Positions 24,902-33,345 of a stretch of DNA of 64,000 nucleotides are shown in pieces (position 1 is the stretch's first letter; each line of letters begins with the position of its first letter). The stretch comes from Paenibacillus sp. FSL K6-1096 (GTDB taxonomy: Bacteria > Bacillota > Bacilli > Paenibacillales > Paenibacillaceae): positions 6,510,001 to 6,574,000 of the forward strand of contig NZ_CP150274.1 in the NCBI RefSeq assembly GCF_037977055.1, read 5' to 3'. Both the position numbers and the translations under genes were made by a program. The notes beneath the pieces are model-generated. The model was not told the DNA's origin and searched no databases. It worked only from the letters and a program-made list of their open reading frames with translations.

Positions 24902-25804
24902 ATGCTGGATGAAGTTCAAAAAATGTACTTTAAACAGCTGGAGCTTGCGCAGCTCGTTGAGAAGTTCTCTGGTGCAGATGGCGACCACGCTACCCCGATC
25001 TCCTCATTGCATCTGGTCCGTGACTCTCACTCCGAGGTTCCGATATGCAGAATTCAAAAACCTTCGCTATGCATTGTAGCTCAAGGTGAGAAGGTTATCA
25101 TGCTCGCAGATGAGCGTTACCAATACGGGGTATCCGACTACCTGGCGGTGTCGCTGGATGTACCGATAACCGGCCGGGCTACTCAGCCCTCACCGGAACA
25201 CCCCTACTTGGCGATTCGTCTGGATTTAGAGGCCACCCAAATCTTTCAGATCATGAAGGAGACGGAATTACTTCCCGGCAGCACCAATAGATATCACAGA
25301 GGGCTATTCGTAGGTAAAATGAATAATGCCCTCCTTGATGCAGCCGTCAGACTCGTAGGCCTGTTGGAGACGCCGAAGGACATTCCGGCACTTGCCCCCC
25401 TCGTGATTCATGAGATAATTTACAGACTCCTTTGCGATGATCAAGGGGATGTGTTCATGCAGATTGCCATGGCTGGAAGCAACTACGCCTCCATTGCAAA
25501 GGTGGTCGAGCGGATCAAGAGAGATTACAACCGGCCGCTGCGCATCGAAGAATTAGCTGAACTGGCGAGCATGAGCTCTTCCTCGTTATATCGTCACTTT
25601 AAAGAAGTGACCGCCATGACTCCGGTACAGTATCAGAAGCAAATCCGCCTGCAGGAAGCACGCCGCCGCCTGTTAACCGAATCTACTCATGTGGCAAATA
25701 TCGCGTTTGAGGTAGGCTATGAGAGCCCCTCCCAATTCAGCCGGGAATATACGCGCCTGTTCGGCTTCTCTCCGGTAAGTGATATCAAGCGGTTCATCCA
25801 ATAA
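24902..25804 (+). CDS. AraC family regulator, AraC-type N-terminal domain (PF06719 type)
   Basis: A 300-residue regulator. The N-terminal domain (VPICRIQKPSLCIVAQGEKVIML and YLAVSLDVPITGR) is the form found in regulators that sit next to short-chain dehydrogenases, and the C-terminal domain (about 200-300) has the AraC double helix-turn-helix (IEELAELASMSSSSLYRHFK and VANIAFEVGYESPSQFSREY). The ATG at 24902 is 7 nt after GAGG; the in-frame ATG at 24896 abuts that site. Its divergent target, the SDR, is broken, so the regulator may now be an orphan. Confidence 0.9.
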   Translation: MLDEVQKMYFKQLELAQLVEKFSGADGDHATPISSLHLVRDSHSEVPICRIQKPSLCIVAQGEKVIMLADERYQYGVSDYLAVSLDVPITGRATQPSPEHPYLAIRLDLEATQIFQIMKETELLPGSTNRYHRGLFVGKMNNALLDAAVRLVGLLETPKDIPALAPLVIHEIIYRLLCDDQGDVFMQIAMAGSNYASIAKVVERIKRDYNRPLRIEELAELASMSSSSLYRHFKEVTAMTPVQYQKQIRLQEARRRLLTESTHVANIAFEVGYESPSQFSREYTRLFGFSPVSDIKRFIQ

Positions 25805-25958
25805 GATCAATTTGCCCGTTAATTTAACGCCAGAGCCAGTCTACAACTTTATTTGCAAGGACATCTGAAGCCGCGACCTTATCGGTCCGTTGAGGCTTGG
25901 CGAAGGTTGAGGACATGGAAGCATTACTAAGAAGGCATCAATAACAGGCACTACTATG

Positions 25959-25996
25959 AAGGCATCTCTGGCTGTTGGCAGAAGGTGTCTTTTTCA
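25959..25996 (+). terminator. Probable terminator downstream of the AraC gene
   Basis: AAGGCATCTCTG pairs with CAGA-A-GGTGTCTT (two G-U pairs) around GCTGTTGG and is followed by TTTTC. It lies 155 nt after the AraC stop in a 280-nt gap that otherwise shows only a repeated GAAGGCATC motif. Confidence 0.5.
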
Positions 25997-26083
25997 CATA
26001 GACAAGGAATACTTTGCAAAGGTGTCAAATATAAAGAATCACGGAAGATTGAAGATTGTGAATAGATACTAGGAGGAAGCTTC

Positions 26084-26560
26084 ATGCCAATGTCTGAGTA
26101 TTACCGGGAGCTGCGTGCCAAGACGGGCCCCGGGCTGCTGCTGATGCCGTCGGTAGCTGCCGTTGTCAGGGATGAACAGGACAGCATCCTGCTGATCCGT
26201 AAGAAAGATGAGACCGCATGGGGCCTGCCGGCGGGGGCTATTGAACCCGGAGAGACCCCATCGAGAGCGCTGCGCAGAGAGGTGTTTGAAGAGACGGGAC
26301 TCATGGTGACGCCTGAGCAGATTCTCGCCGTATTCGGCGGCTGGAAATACCGGTATGAATACAGTAATGGCGATCAGGTTGAATACGCCGTCATAGTATT
26401 TGAATGCAGCATTGTCAAAGGTCAGCTTAGAAGTATGGACGGGGAGGCGGAGGAGCTAAGGTTCTTCAAAGAAGACGAGCTGCCTGAGCTAACCATTCCG
26501 TATCCCGCCAAGCTGTTTGTGAAGGAAGCTCCTTCTGCCCGGAAGGCGATTTTTGATTAA
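26084..26560 (+). CDS. Nudix hydrolase
   Basis: A 158-residue Nudix protein that hydrolyses a nucleoside diphosphate linked to another moiety. The complete Nudix box runs from G51 to L73 (GAIEPGETPSRALRREVFEE, then TGL), matching GX5EX7REUXEEXGU. AGGAGG stands 7 nt before the ATG. Substrate is unknown. The DUF2809 gene follows within 30 nt and could be co-transcribed. Confidence 0.93.
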   Translation: MPMSEYYRELRAKTGPGLLLMPSVAAVVRDEQDSILLIRKKDETAWGLPAGAIEPGETPSRALRREVFEETGLMVTPEQILAVFGGWKYRYEYSNGDQVEYAVIVFECSIVKGQLRSMDGEAEELRFFKEDELPELTIPYPAKLFVKEAPSARKAIFD

Positions 26561-26590
26561 ACGTAGAAGCATATGAAGGAGAAGGTATAT

Positions 26591-26995
26591 TTGCATAATC
26601 AGGTGATGAGATCAAGGCTTATAAAATACAGACTGATCTACAGCGGTGCGGTAGTGCTGGCCATTGGGCTGGGCCTCGGGACCAGGGCTTACAGCAATGA
26701 GCTGCCGCCATTTATCAGCGCTCACTTCGGTGATGCCCTGTGGGCAGGGATGATCTATCTGGCCTGCCGGGTGCTGTTCATCCGGCAGCCGCTGTGGCTG
26801 GCGCTATTGCTAAGCCTGGGCTTCAGCTTCGGCATCGAGTTCAGCCAGCTCTACCAGGCTGAATGGATCGTGCAGATCCGCGCGACCACTGCCGGCGGAC
26901 TGGTGCTGGGCCAGGGATTCCTCTGGGTGGATCTGGTCCGTTATACGGCCGGAATTCTATTCTGCTATGTTGTGGACCAAATCTTACAAAATTGA
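26591..26995 (+). CDS. DUF2809 membrane protein
   Basis: A small membrane protein of about 134 residues with four hydrophobic segments. The motif LPPFISAHFGDALWAGMIYL is typical of DUF2809, a family of unknown function. The start is ambiguous: TTG 26591 has AAGGAG 9 nt upstream, while an in-frame ATG at 26573 has almost no ribosome site and itself overlaps that AAGGAG. I prefer the TTG. Confidence 0.8.
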   Translation: MHNQVMRSRLIKYRLIYSGAVVLAIGLGLGTRAYSNELPPFISAHFGDALWAGMIYLACRVLFIRQPLWLALLLSLGFSFGIEFSQLYQAEWIVQIRATTAGGLVLGQGFLWVDLVRYTAGILFCYVVDQILQN

Positions 26996-27117
26996 TTCTG
27001 GAATATACCGGAGGAACAATATATATTAAGTGAGGCAAGCCCGGTATGTCATAATCTGGAATGAGACTGCCGGTCATTGGCCCAAACGCTGCCTGAGCTG
27101 GAGATGAATAACTGCAA

Positions 27118-27909
27118 ATGACAAACAGTCTATGGATCGTATGCCTGCTGACCCTGATCATTCACACCTCAGAGACATTATCGTATTCCGTACGGTTTGC
27201 CGGAGTGAAGCTGAACAAGATTGCCATCGCTTTATCCCTGACCGGAATTATTGTACTGGTCTCCAGAACCGCCAATATGGTCCAAGCGCCATTAACGGCC
27301 AAATTCGTAGATTATGCCAAACTGGACAACAGCTTCCCGCTGCTCAACTATCTGCGGATTATTATGCTGGCCTCCTCGCTGGGAACGCTGATTGCCATCG
27401 CCTTGTTTCCGACCTTCGTGGGATTATTCTCCAGAGTCATCGCCAAGCTGGAGATTCAAGGCTCTATTCCGAAGCTTCTGACCAGTGTCACCGTCAGCCA
27501 GCTCAAGAATACGCGCAAGTATATCCGCCGGCCGAAGGTGGGGCTGAGCGGCTTCCGCTACCTGGGAATTCCCAAACGGTTCATTATCATGAACATCTTC
27601 GTGACAGCCTTCTATACCGTAGGTGTATTATCCTCTATGTATGCAGCCAAGCTGGTACCCGAGTTCAGCACGACCGCATCCCAGGCATCCGGCCTGATCA
27701 ACGGGGTGGCGACAATTCTGCTCACCGTGTTCATCGATCCCCAGCTCGGAATCATCACTCATAAAGCAACGGAGAATGTGGAATACCGCGACCAGCTCGG
27801 CAAAATCTATGTGCTGCTGATGTTCTCACGCTTCCTCGGTTCACTGCTCGGCCAAGTCTTGCTGGTGCCGGGTGCTTATATTATCTGCTCGCTGGTGAAG
27901 CTGATCTGA
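27118..27909 (+). CDS. amj: Lipid II flippase Amj family
   Basis: A 263-residue polytopic membrane protein matching the Amj (YdaH) family, an alternative lipid II flippase that in Bacillus subtilis is made when MurJ function is impaired. The N-terminus LLTLIIHTSETLSYSVRFAGV and the segment LVSRTANMVQAPLTAKFVDY are characteristic, and about six hydrophobic helices are seen. The ATG at 27118 has only a distant GGAG. In B. subtilis the gene is under sigma-M envelope-stress control; I could not see a sigma-M promoter here. Confidence 0.9.
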   Translation: MTNSLWIVCLLTLIIHTSETLSYSVRFAGVKLNKIAIALSLTGIIVLVSRTANMVQAPLTAKFVDYAKLDNSFPLLNYLRIIMLASSLGTLIAIALFPTFVGLFSRVIAKLEIQGSIPKLLTSVTVSQLKNTRKYIRRPKVGLSGFRYLGIPKRFIIMNIFVTAFYTVGVLSSMYAAKLVPEFSTTASQASGLINGVATILLTVFIDPQLGIITHKATENVEYRDQLGKIYVLLMFSRFLGSLLGQVLLVPGAYIICSLVKLI

Positions 27910-27922
27910 TCCTTGGGGCAGG

Positions 27923-28738
27923 TCACTTCGGCAGCTTCTGCTCGGCGGAACGGAGAGCTGTACTGATCTGCTGCTCCCAGCTGTACAACTGCCCGGCCAT
28001 GGCCCGAAGCTCAACCATACGGTTATAGGACTGCTTCATGGCAGTTGCCGCCTTGGCGGCATCCCCGGCCTGAACAGCGGCTTTATAGCGTTTGTCAGCG
28101 TCGCTTCTCTCAGCTTGCGCTGCGGCGAACAGCTTGTTCTGAGCGGCGATCTGCTTCTTAAGCTGTACGATGGGGGCGAGGGCAGTCTTAGCCGGCTTGT
28201 TCTTTGCTGCGGCCTCAGCTCTGGCTGCGGCCAGTGCCGAAGCAGCGCTCTTCACTTCAGCCCGCGCTGCTGTGGCGGCAGGCTTAAGCTTATTCCGCTT
28301 AAGCTCAAGCAAGGTAGCATTCTTCAGATTGCTGGCCTTGCGGGCTGCGGTAATTTGTTTGCCGAGAGAAGTATACTGCTCCAGCAGCGGGGCGTGCTTC
28401 TTCTGTACCGACTCTGCCGTGGCCCGGAGCTTGGAGATCTGGGCTGCGTTCGTCGCTTGGAGCTGCTTATTCACAGCGGCAAGCGCCACACTGTTCTGCT
28501 TGCGCAATGTCTGGTTGCGCTGAAGCTCCGACTTCAGCGTGGTCTGGAGTGACGTATAGTCCGTGTACAGATTATGAATCTCGTCCAGCGCAGTATCCCA
28601 CTCCGATGCGGCCATGGCTCTGGCACCGGGAGCCATCCACAGCGACAGCAGCACCAGTAACACTACAATTCTGCTCAGAGATGCCCTGGTAAAGCCTCGC
28701 AACTCTCTTGATCCTGCACATTCCTTAACTGTGAACAT
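27923..28738 (-). CDS. Secreted or anchored coiled-coil protein, Ala/Lys-rich
   Basis: A 271-residue protein of unknown function. An N-terminal hydrophobic helix with an AMA-like cleavage region (IVVLLVLLSLWMAPGARAMA) indicates export. The rest is almost wholly helical and rich in Ala, Lys, Gln and Glu with heptad-like patterns (KLRATAESVQKKHAPLLEQY, and an Ala-rich stretch near residues 165-190), predicting a long coiled coil. The ATG at 28738 with AGGAG 12 nt before is preferred over an extension to 28804, which would run through a hairpin. It is convergent with amj (13 nt). A nested hairpin lies in its leader. Confidence 0.78.
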   Translation of the reverse strand: MFTVKECAGSRELRGFTRASLSRIVVLLVLLSLWMAPGARAMAASEWDTALDEIHNLYTDYTSLQTTLKSELQRNQTLRKQNSVALAAVNKQLQATNAAQISKLRATAESVQKKHAPLLEQYTSLGKQITAARKASNLKNATLLELKRNKLKPAATAARAEVKSAASALAAARAEAAAKNKPAKTALAPIVQLKKQIAAQNKLFAAAQAERSDADKRYKAAVQAGDAAKAATAMKQSYNRMVELRAMAGQLYSWEQQISTALRSAEQKLPK

Positions 28739-28781
28739 TCTGACTTCAACTCCTGTAATCGTCAATTTACAATAAACACAA

Positions 28782-28830
28782 AGAAGCACCTCCAAGAAAG
28801 GCATGAATGCCTATCCTGCGAGGTGCTTCT
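28782..28830 (-). promoter_or_regulatory. Nested hairpin in leader of the coiled-coil gene
   Basis: An 11-bp perfect stem AGAAGCACCTC (28782-28792) / GAGGTGCTTCT (28820-28830) encloses a second palindrome AGGCAT-GA-ATGCCT. On the minus strand it is followed by TTTGTGTTTATT, so it resembles an intrinsic terminator lying about 45 nt upstream of the coiled-coil start. It may be an attenuator, or a terminator for an unseen leftward transcript from the repeat array. Confidence 0.5.
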
Positions 28831-28928
28831 CCCGCTTACTGCGTTTATTGTTCCTCAACTATAACCTTGATTAGCTGGTTAGTCAAGGAAAAAGTAGAAC
28901 GCAGGTTCCTATATTGGTGATAGTTTCA

Positions 28929-29221
28929 AATGTATGCGGGAAACAGCATACAATGGGCTCGTGAAGGTGGCGTGGAGCGAATGTAATCGAAAAACCGACC
29001 ACATTGGCAGCAGCGGAGGCAAATGGAGCGAATGTAATCGAAAAACCGACCACATTGGCAGCAGCGGAGGCAAATGAACCAAATGTAATCGAAAAACCGA
29101 CCACATTGGCAGCAGCGGAGGCAAATGAACCAAATGTAATCGAAAAACCGACCACATTACGCAGCAGCGGAGGCATGTAGACCAAACGCAGTCAAAAAAC
29201 CGAACACATCAGGCAGCCGCA
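28929..29221. repeat. Tandem array, 51-bp units, second member of the hairpin repeat family
   Basis: Units of exactly 51 bp start at 28929, 28980, 29031, 29082, 29133 and, degenerate, 29184. Units 2-5 have a 26-bp core that begins AATGTAATCG and ends ACATT, with outer AATGT/ACATT and inner TCG/CGA pairing. Unit 1, in exact phase, instead carries the core of the 8.2-kb array (AATGTATGC ... GCATACA) with two substitutions. The spacers are nearly identical, so this is not a CRISPR. It occupies most of the 540-nt gap upstream of the KAS III-like gene. Confidence 0.93.
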
Positions 29222-29335
29222 GGTTTGTGTTATGTTTCTTTGGATTTGGTCTATAAATCTAGTAGAATAAGTCTATGGTTTACAATATTGTATAATGTTC
29301 GACATCCAGTTACTCATAAGGATAGGGGATGCCAG

Positions 29336-30337
29336 ATGCAGCTTAGACATGTGAGAATCAAAGGGACAGGCAAATATCTGCCGGAACGCACGGTAAGCGA
29401 TGCAGAGCTTGACGATATCCTCGGCACGCCGCCGGGCTGGGTTAACAGAATCACCGGTGTCGGCACCCGCCGCTATGCCGGCCCGGAGGAAACCGCCTCC
29501 TTCATGGGCGCCAGGGCAGCCGAAGCGGCGCTTGCCGATGCAGGCTTAAGGTTCGAGGATATCGACTGTCTGGTCTGCACCAGCGGGACCAAGGAGCAGC
29601 CGCTTCCGAGCACCGCAGTATTCATACAGCAGGCGATGGGACAGGCGGACTCGGGAGTGCCGGCTTTTGACGTGGATGCGACCTGCCTCAGCTTTCTTGT
29701 CGGTCTTGACCTCATGTCGTACATGGTTGATGCAGGAAGGTATAAGAATGTTCTGCTGGTCGCCACTGAGATTGCATCGGTGGGGCTGAACTGGCAGGAC
29801 AAAGAGAGCTCGGCGCTATTCGGGGACGGGGCGGCTGCGGTGGTCATCGGCCCCTCTGGGGAGGGGGATTCCTCACGGATCATTCACGCCTCACTCAAAA
29901 CCTACAGCAGCGGAGCGCGGTATTCGGAGATTGCCGGGGGCGGGACCAGACTGCATCCCCAGAAGTATACAGCAGAGAATGCGCTACCTTACTTGTTCCA
30001 TATGGATGGGCAGGCCATTTTCCGTAAAGCCTCCAAGCTGCTGCCGGATTTCATTGCTCAGATGCTGAGTGCCACCGGAAACAAGATGGACGATTTCACG
30101 CTTGTCATTCCCCATCAGGGAAGTGCCATGGCCATGCGGCTTCTGCGCAAAAAGCTGGGAATTGCCGAGGACCGCTTCCTCGACAATACAGCCGGCCACG
30201 GCAATACCATTGCCGCGTCGATACCGATGGGCCTCCACGAAGCCATCCGGCAGGGCCGGATTACGCGCGGGGACCGGATCATGCTGATCGGTACAGCGGC
30301 CGGCTTGTCTCTGGGAGGCATGATTATTGATTACTGA
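29336..30337 (+). CDS. KAS III (FabH/OleA)-like condensing enzyme
   Basis: A 333-residue thiolase-superfamily protein, first of a six-gene overlapping operon. The catalytic triad is present: C117 (FDVDATCLSF), H260 (VIPHQGS) and N290 (GHGNTIAAS). It differs from housekeeping FabH in details such as TCLSF around the cysteine and is more like the ketoacyl synthases found in secondary pathways, which condense acyl-CoA or acyl-ACP chains or make esters. The likely start is ATG 29336 after GATAGGGGAT; the frame is open to 29225 without a better start. The product presumably feeds the downstream ligase, reductase and adenylating enzymes. Confidence 0.9.
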   Translation: MQLRHVRIKGTGKYLPERTVSDAELDDILGTPPGWVNRITGVGTRRYAGPEETASFMGARAAEAALADAGLRFEDIDCLVCTSGTKEQPLPSTAVFIQQAMGQADSGVPAFDVDATCLSFLVGLDLMSYMVDAGRYKNVLLVATEIASVGLNWQDKESSALFGDGAAAVVIGPSGEGDSSRIIHASLKTYSSGARYSEIAGGGTRLHPQKYTAENALPYLFHMDGQAIFRKASKLLPDFIAQMLSATGNKMDDFTLVIPHQGSAMAMRLLRKKLGIAEDRFLDNTAGHGNTIAASIPMGLHEAIRQGRITRGDRIMLIGTAAGLSLGGMIIDY

Positions 30338-31505
30338 GCCCCGGAACATCCTGATTACCGGGGGACGCGCTCCGGTGGCGCTGGAGCTGGCCCGGCTGTT
30401 CAAGGCCGCAGGTCACCGTGTATACGCCGCTGAGAGCGCCAAGTATCACCTGTGCCGGGTATCCTCCGCCGTTGAGGCCAGCTTCCGGGTGCCGTCCCCC
30501 CGGCATCAGCCCCAGGCTTATGTCCGGCGGCTGGCTGCACTTGCGGCGGAACTGAAGATTGACTGCCTGATTCCGACCTGTGAAGAGATCTTTTATATTG
30601 CAGCAGGCCTGGATTATTTCCAAGGCTGCCGGGTGCTGTCCGCAGAGCGCAGGGTATTGGCAGGATTGCACCATAAGGGAGAATTTATTGCCATGGCCCG
30701 CTCCTTCGGACTGGCCGTCCCGGATACGGAGCTGTTAAGCAGCGCCAGTGAGTGGCAGCACGCCGTGGAACGGGCAGCCGTGAACGGAGAGCAGCGTGTC
30801 TACAAGCCTGCCTATTCACGTTTTGCTTCCCAGGTGATACTGCCCGGCATGAAGGCGCTACCTCCTGCCAGCATATCGGCCGCTACCCCCTGGGTGTCGC
30901 AGGAGTACATCCGGGGCACAGCCCTGTGCACGTACAGTGTTGTACACGAAGGCACAGTGGTGGCCCACGCTGCCTATGACAGCAGGTATCGGACCGGCCG
31001 CAGCGGCGCAAGCGTATATTTCGAGCAGCTTGAGCATCCGGGCGCGCTGGAATGGGTCCGGCGGTTCGCCGGGGCTTCCGGCTTCAGCGGGCAGATCAGC
31101 TTCGATTTCATTGAGGCGGATAACGGCACGCTGTATCCGATTGAATGCAATCCGCGCGCGACCAGCGGTATTCACCTGTTCACACCGGAGGAAGGGCTGA
31201 CCGACGCTCTGCTTAATCCCGGCAGGCTGGTACAGAAGGGAGAGCTTGTGCGTCCGCGGACATCCCGCACGGCCATGCTGACGCTGCCCATGCTGGGCTG
31301 CGGGCTGAAGCCGGGACCCGGGGGCCTCCGCAGCTGGCGGAAGGCTATGGCAGGTGCTACTGATGTAGTCTTCCGCAAGGATGACCTTCGTCCGGCTCTG
31401 GAGCAGTTTCGCGTGGTGTACTCTGCACTCAGGACAGCGCGGCAGCACCGCATATCCCTTACAGAGGCGCTGACTGAAGATATAGAATGGAATGGTGAAG
31501 CATGA
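30327..31505 (+). CDS. ATP-grasp domain ligase
   Basis: A 392-residue ATP-grasp enzyme, expected to activate a carboxylate as acyl phosphate and join it to a nucleophile. The N-terminal pre-ATP-grasp domain begins NILITGGRAPVALELARLF; the ATP-binding core includes QRVYKPAYSRFAS and the metal-binding end FDFIEADNGTLYPIECNPRATSG. The TTG at 30327, 8 nt after GGGAGG, lies inside the last codons of the condensing-enzyme gene, so the two overlap by 11 nt. Related stand-alone proteins join amino acids or build small amides. Substrates are unknown. Confidence 0.88.
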   Translation: MITEPRNILITGGRAPVALELARLFKAAGHRVYAAESAKYHLCRVSSAVEASFRVPSPRHQPQAYVRRLAALAAELKIDCLIPTCEEIFYIAAGLDYFQGCRVLSAERRVLAGLHHKGEFIAMARSFGLAVPDTELLSSASEWQHAVERAAVNGEQRVYKPAYSRFASQVILPGMKALPPASISAATPWVSQEYIRGTALCTYSVVHEGTVVAHAAYDSRYRTGRSGASVYFEQLEHPGALEWVRRFAGASGFSGQISFDFIEADNGTLYPIECNPRATSGIHLFTPEEGLTDALLNPGRLVQKGELVRPRTSRTAMLTLPMLGCGLKPGPGGLRSWRKAMAGATDVVFRKDDLRPALEQFRVVYSALRTARQHRISLTEALTEDIEWNGEA

Positions 31506-32494
31506 CCAGAGCACTGGTAACCGGCGCGACCGGATTTCTTGGACGGCATACCGCCCGCAGGCTGGCCCGGATGGGCTGGGAGGTGTATGCACAGGGACGC
31601 AACGCAGAGGCAGGGCGGCAACTGGAACAGGAGGGCTCTGTATTCCTCCCCGGCGATTTGCGTGATTCCGAACGGGCAAAGGAGTTTTGCCGGGGAATGG
31701 ATGTCGTGTTCCATTGTGCGGCATTGTCCTCGCCCTGGGGCAAGTATAAGGACTTCTATACAAGCAATGTGGACGCAACAAGCTATATTGTGGAAGGGTG
31801 CAGGCAGCACAGTGTCGGGCGGCTGATTCATATCTCTACGCCCAGCCTGTATTCCACCCGCAAGGAGCGCTTAGGTATCCGGGAGAGTGATCCGCTTCCC
31901 GGGCGGTCCGCCAATGCGTATGCGGCAACGAAGCTTATCGCCGAGCGGGTGGTCGGGGAGGCCGCGAGAGAGGGGCTTACCGCCTTCATGCTCCGGCCGC
32001 GGGCCATCTTCGGCCCGATGGACAATGCCCTGTTCCCCCGGCTGCTGGCGGCGAATCAGAGCAAAGGGGTTCCGCTGCTGGACGGCGGCAGAGCCAGTAT
32101 AGACGTCACCTGTGTAGACAATGTAATCGATGCTATGCTGCTCTGCTGGGAGGCGCCGCTCTCCGCCGCAGGGAGAGCCTACAATATAAGCAACGGTGAG
32201 CCGATCATGTTCAAAGAGCTGGTCACCCGGCTGTTCGCCCTGCTGGAGCTGCCGCTGCGCACCCGAAGCCTGCCTTATGCGGCAGCGGATGCTATAGCAG
32301 CGGTAATGGAAGGTATCCACCGGATGCTGCCGCTGCTGGGCGAGCCGCTGCTTACCCGCTATTCGGCCGCTGCGCTCGGCGTATCCCAGACGCTGGATAT
32401 CTCGCTTGCGAAGGAACAGCTTGGCTATCACCCGCGGGTAACAACAGACGAAGGGCTCCGCGCCTTCGCAGAATGGTGGAGGGAACAGCAATGA
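31502..32494 (+). CDS. NAD(P)-dependent epimerase/dehydratase, 3-beta-HSD type (OleD-like)
   Basis: A 330-residue extended short-chain dehydrogenase. The dinucleotide site is VTGATGFLGRHTARRLARMG at residues 5-24; the active site has STPSLYS and the YAATK pair (Y-x3-K). It resembles the 3-beta-hydroxysteroid dehydrogenase/OleD branch, whose members reduce 2-alkyl-3-ketoacids made by OleA-type condensing enzymes; this parallel is inferred. The start codon overlaps the ATP-grasp stop as ATGA. Confidence 0.9.
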   Translation: MTRALVTGATGFLGRHTARRLARMGWEVYAQGRNAEAGRQLEQEGSVFLPGDLRDSERAKEFCRGMDVVFHCAALSSPWGKYKDFYTSNVDATSYIVEGCRQHSVGRLIHISTPSLYSTRKERLGIRESDPLPGRSANAYAATKLIAERVVGEAAREGLTAFMLRPRAIFGPMDNALFPRLLAANQSKGVPLLDGGRASIDVTCVDNVIDAMLLCWEAPLSAAGRAYNISNGEPIMFKELVTRLFALLELPLRTRSLPYAAADAIAAVMEGIHRMLPLLGEPLLTRYSAAALGVSQTLDISLAKEQLGYHPRVTTDEGLRAFAEWWREQQ

Positions 32495-33345
32495 TTACAG
32501 AGATTCCGGTAGAGTTATCCATCCTCTCTGCAGGGTACTGCCTGCATCCCGAGCGGCTGACGCTGCGGGGCGGCTCACTGAAGCCGGTGGCCTTCCCGGC
32601 CGGCTATGCCCTGATCCGGCACCCGGAGCACGGGCCGATTCTGTTCGATACCGGCTACAGCGCGCGTTTCTTCCAGGAGACCGCCCGCCTTCCGGCCTCG
32701 CTATACCGCAGAATTACCCCGGTGGTGTACAGGGAGGAAGAGAGTGCGGTGCGGCGGCTGCAGGAAGGCGGCATCGCCCCGGGAGATGTGCGTTATGTGG
32801 TGCTGTCGCATTTTCATGCCGACCATATCGGAGGTGTGCGCGATTTCCCGCAGGCGCAGTTTATTTATCTGCAGAAGTCCTATGATGCTGTGAGCGGGCT
32901 GGGACCGGTCCGGGCGACGAAGGCCGGGTTCCTGCCGGGGCTGCTTCCGGAGGACTTCAGCCTCCGCTCACTGCCTGTAGATCAAGCATCAGCCAAGTGC
33001 CCGCTGCCGGAGGGGCTGCCCTTCACCGAGGCTTATGATCTGCTGGGGGACGGCAGTCTGCTGGCGGTAGAGCTGTCGGGCCATGCTGCCGGCATGATCG
33101 GGCTGTTCGTGTCTACCGCAATGCATGACTATCTGCTCTGCGCCGATACCGTCTGGTCCAGCCGGGCGTTCCGGGAGAACCGCAGGCCGCATCCGGCAGC
33201 GGGGATCATTATGTCCAGCCGCGCAGAATACCGGCTCAATTTCGAACGGCTGTGCCGGATTCATGAAGAGCTTCCGGCATTGCGGATTGTGCCCAGCCAT
33301 TGCCGGGAGGCGCTGGCGCTCTGGGGGACGGGGCGTGTGAAATGA
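32491..33345 (+). CDS. Metallo-beta-lactamase-fold hydrolase
   Basis: A 284-residue MBL-fold protein related to lactonases and other metal hydrolases. The zinc motif is SHFHADH (H107, H109, D111, H112), with further ligands likely in ELSGHAAG, LLCADTVW and PSHC. It starts at the ATG overlapping the epimerase stop (ATGA), 6 nt after GGAGGGA. In this operon it could hydrolyse a thioester, lactone or ester intermediate, taking the place that an alpha/beta hydrolase (OleB) has in the ole pathway; that is a hypothesis. Confidence 0.92.
   Translation: MITEIPVELSILSAGYCLHPERLTLRGGSLKPVAFPAGYALIRHPEHGPILFDTGYSARFFQETARLPASLYRRITPVVYREEESAVRRLQEGGIAPGDVRYVVLSHFHADHIGGVRDFPQAQFIYLQKSYDAVSGLGPVRATKAGFLPGLLPEDFSLRSLPVDQASAKCPLPEGLPFTEAYDLLGDGSLLAVELSGHAAGMIGLFVSTAMHDYLLCADTVWSSRAFRENRRPHPAAGIIMSSRAEYRLNFERLCRIHEELPALRIVPSHCREALALWGTGRVK

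Noticed and set aside
28782..28830. Terminator of amj
   Set aside because: It lies 870 nt beyond amj with a convergent gene between, and its T-run is on the opposite strand.
28929..29221. CRISPR array or coding repeat
   Set aside because: Spacers are conserved, not unique, and the open frames through the array shift with the repeat and have no ribosome site.
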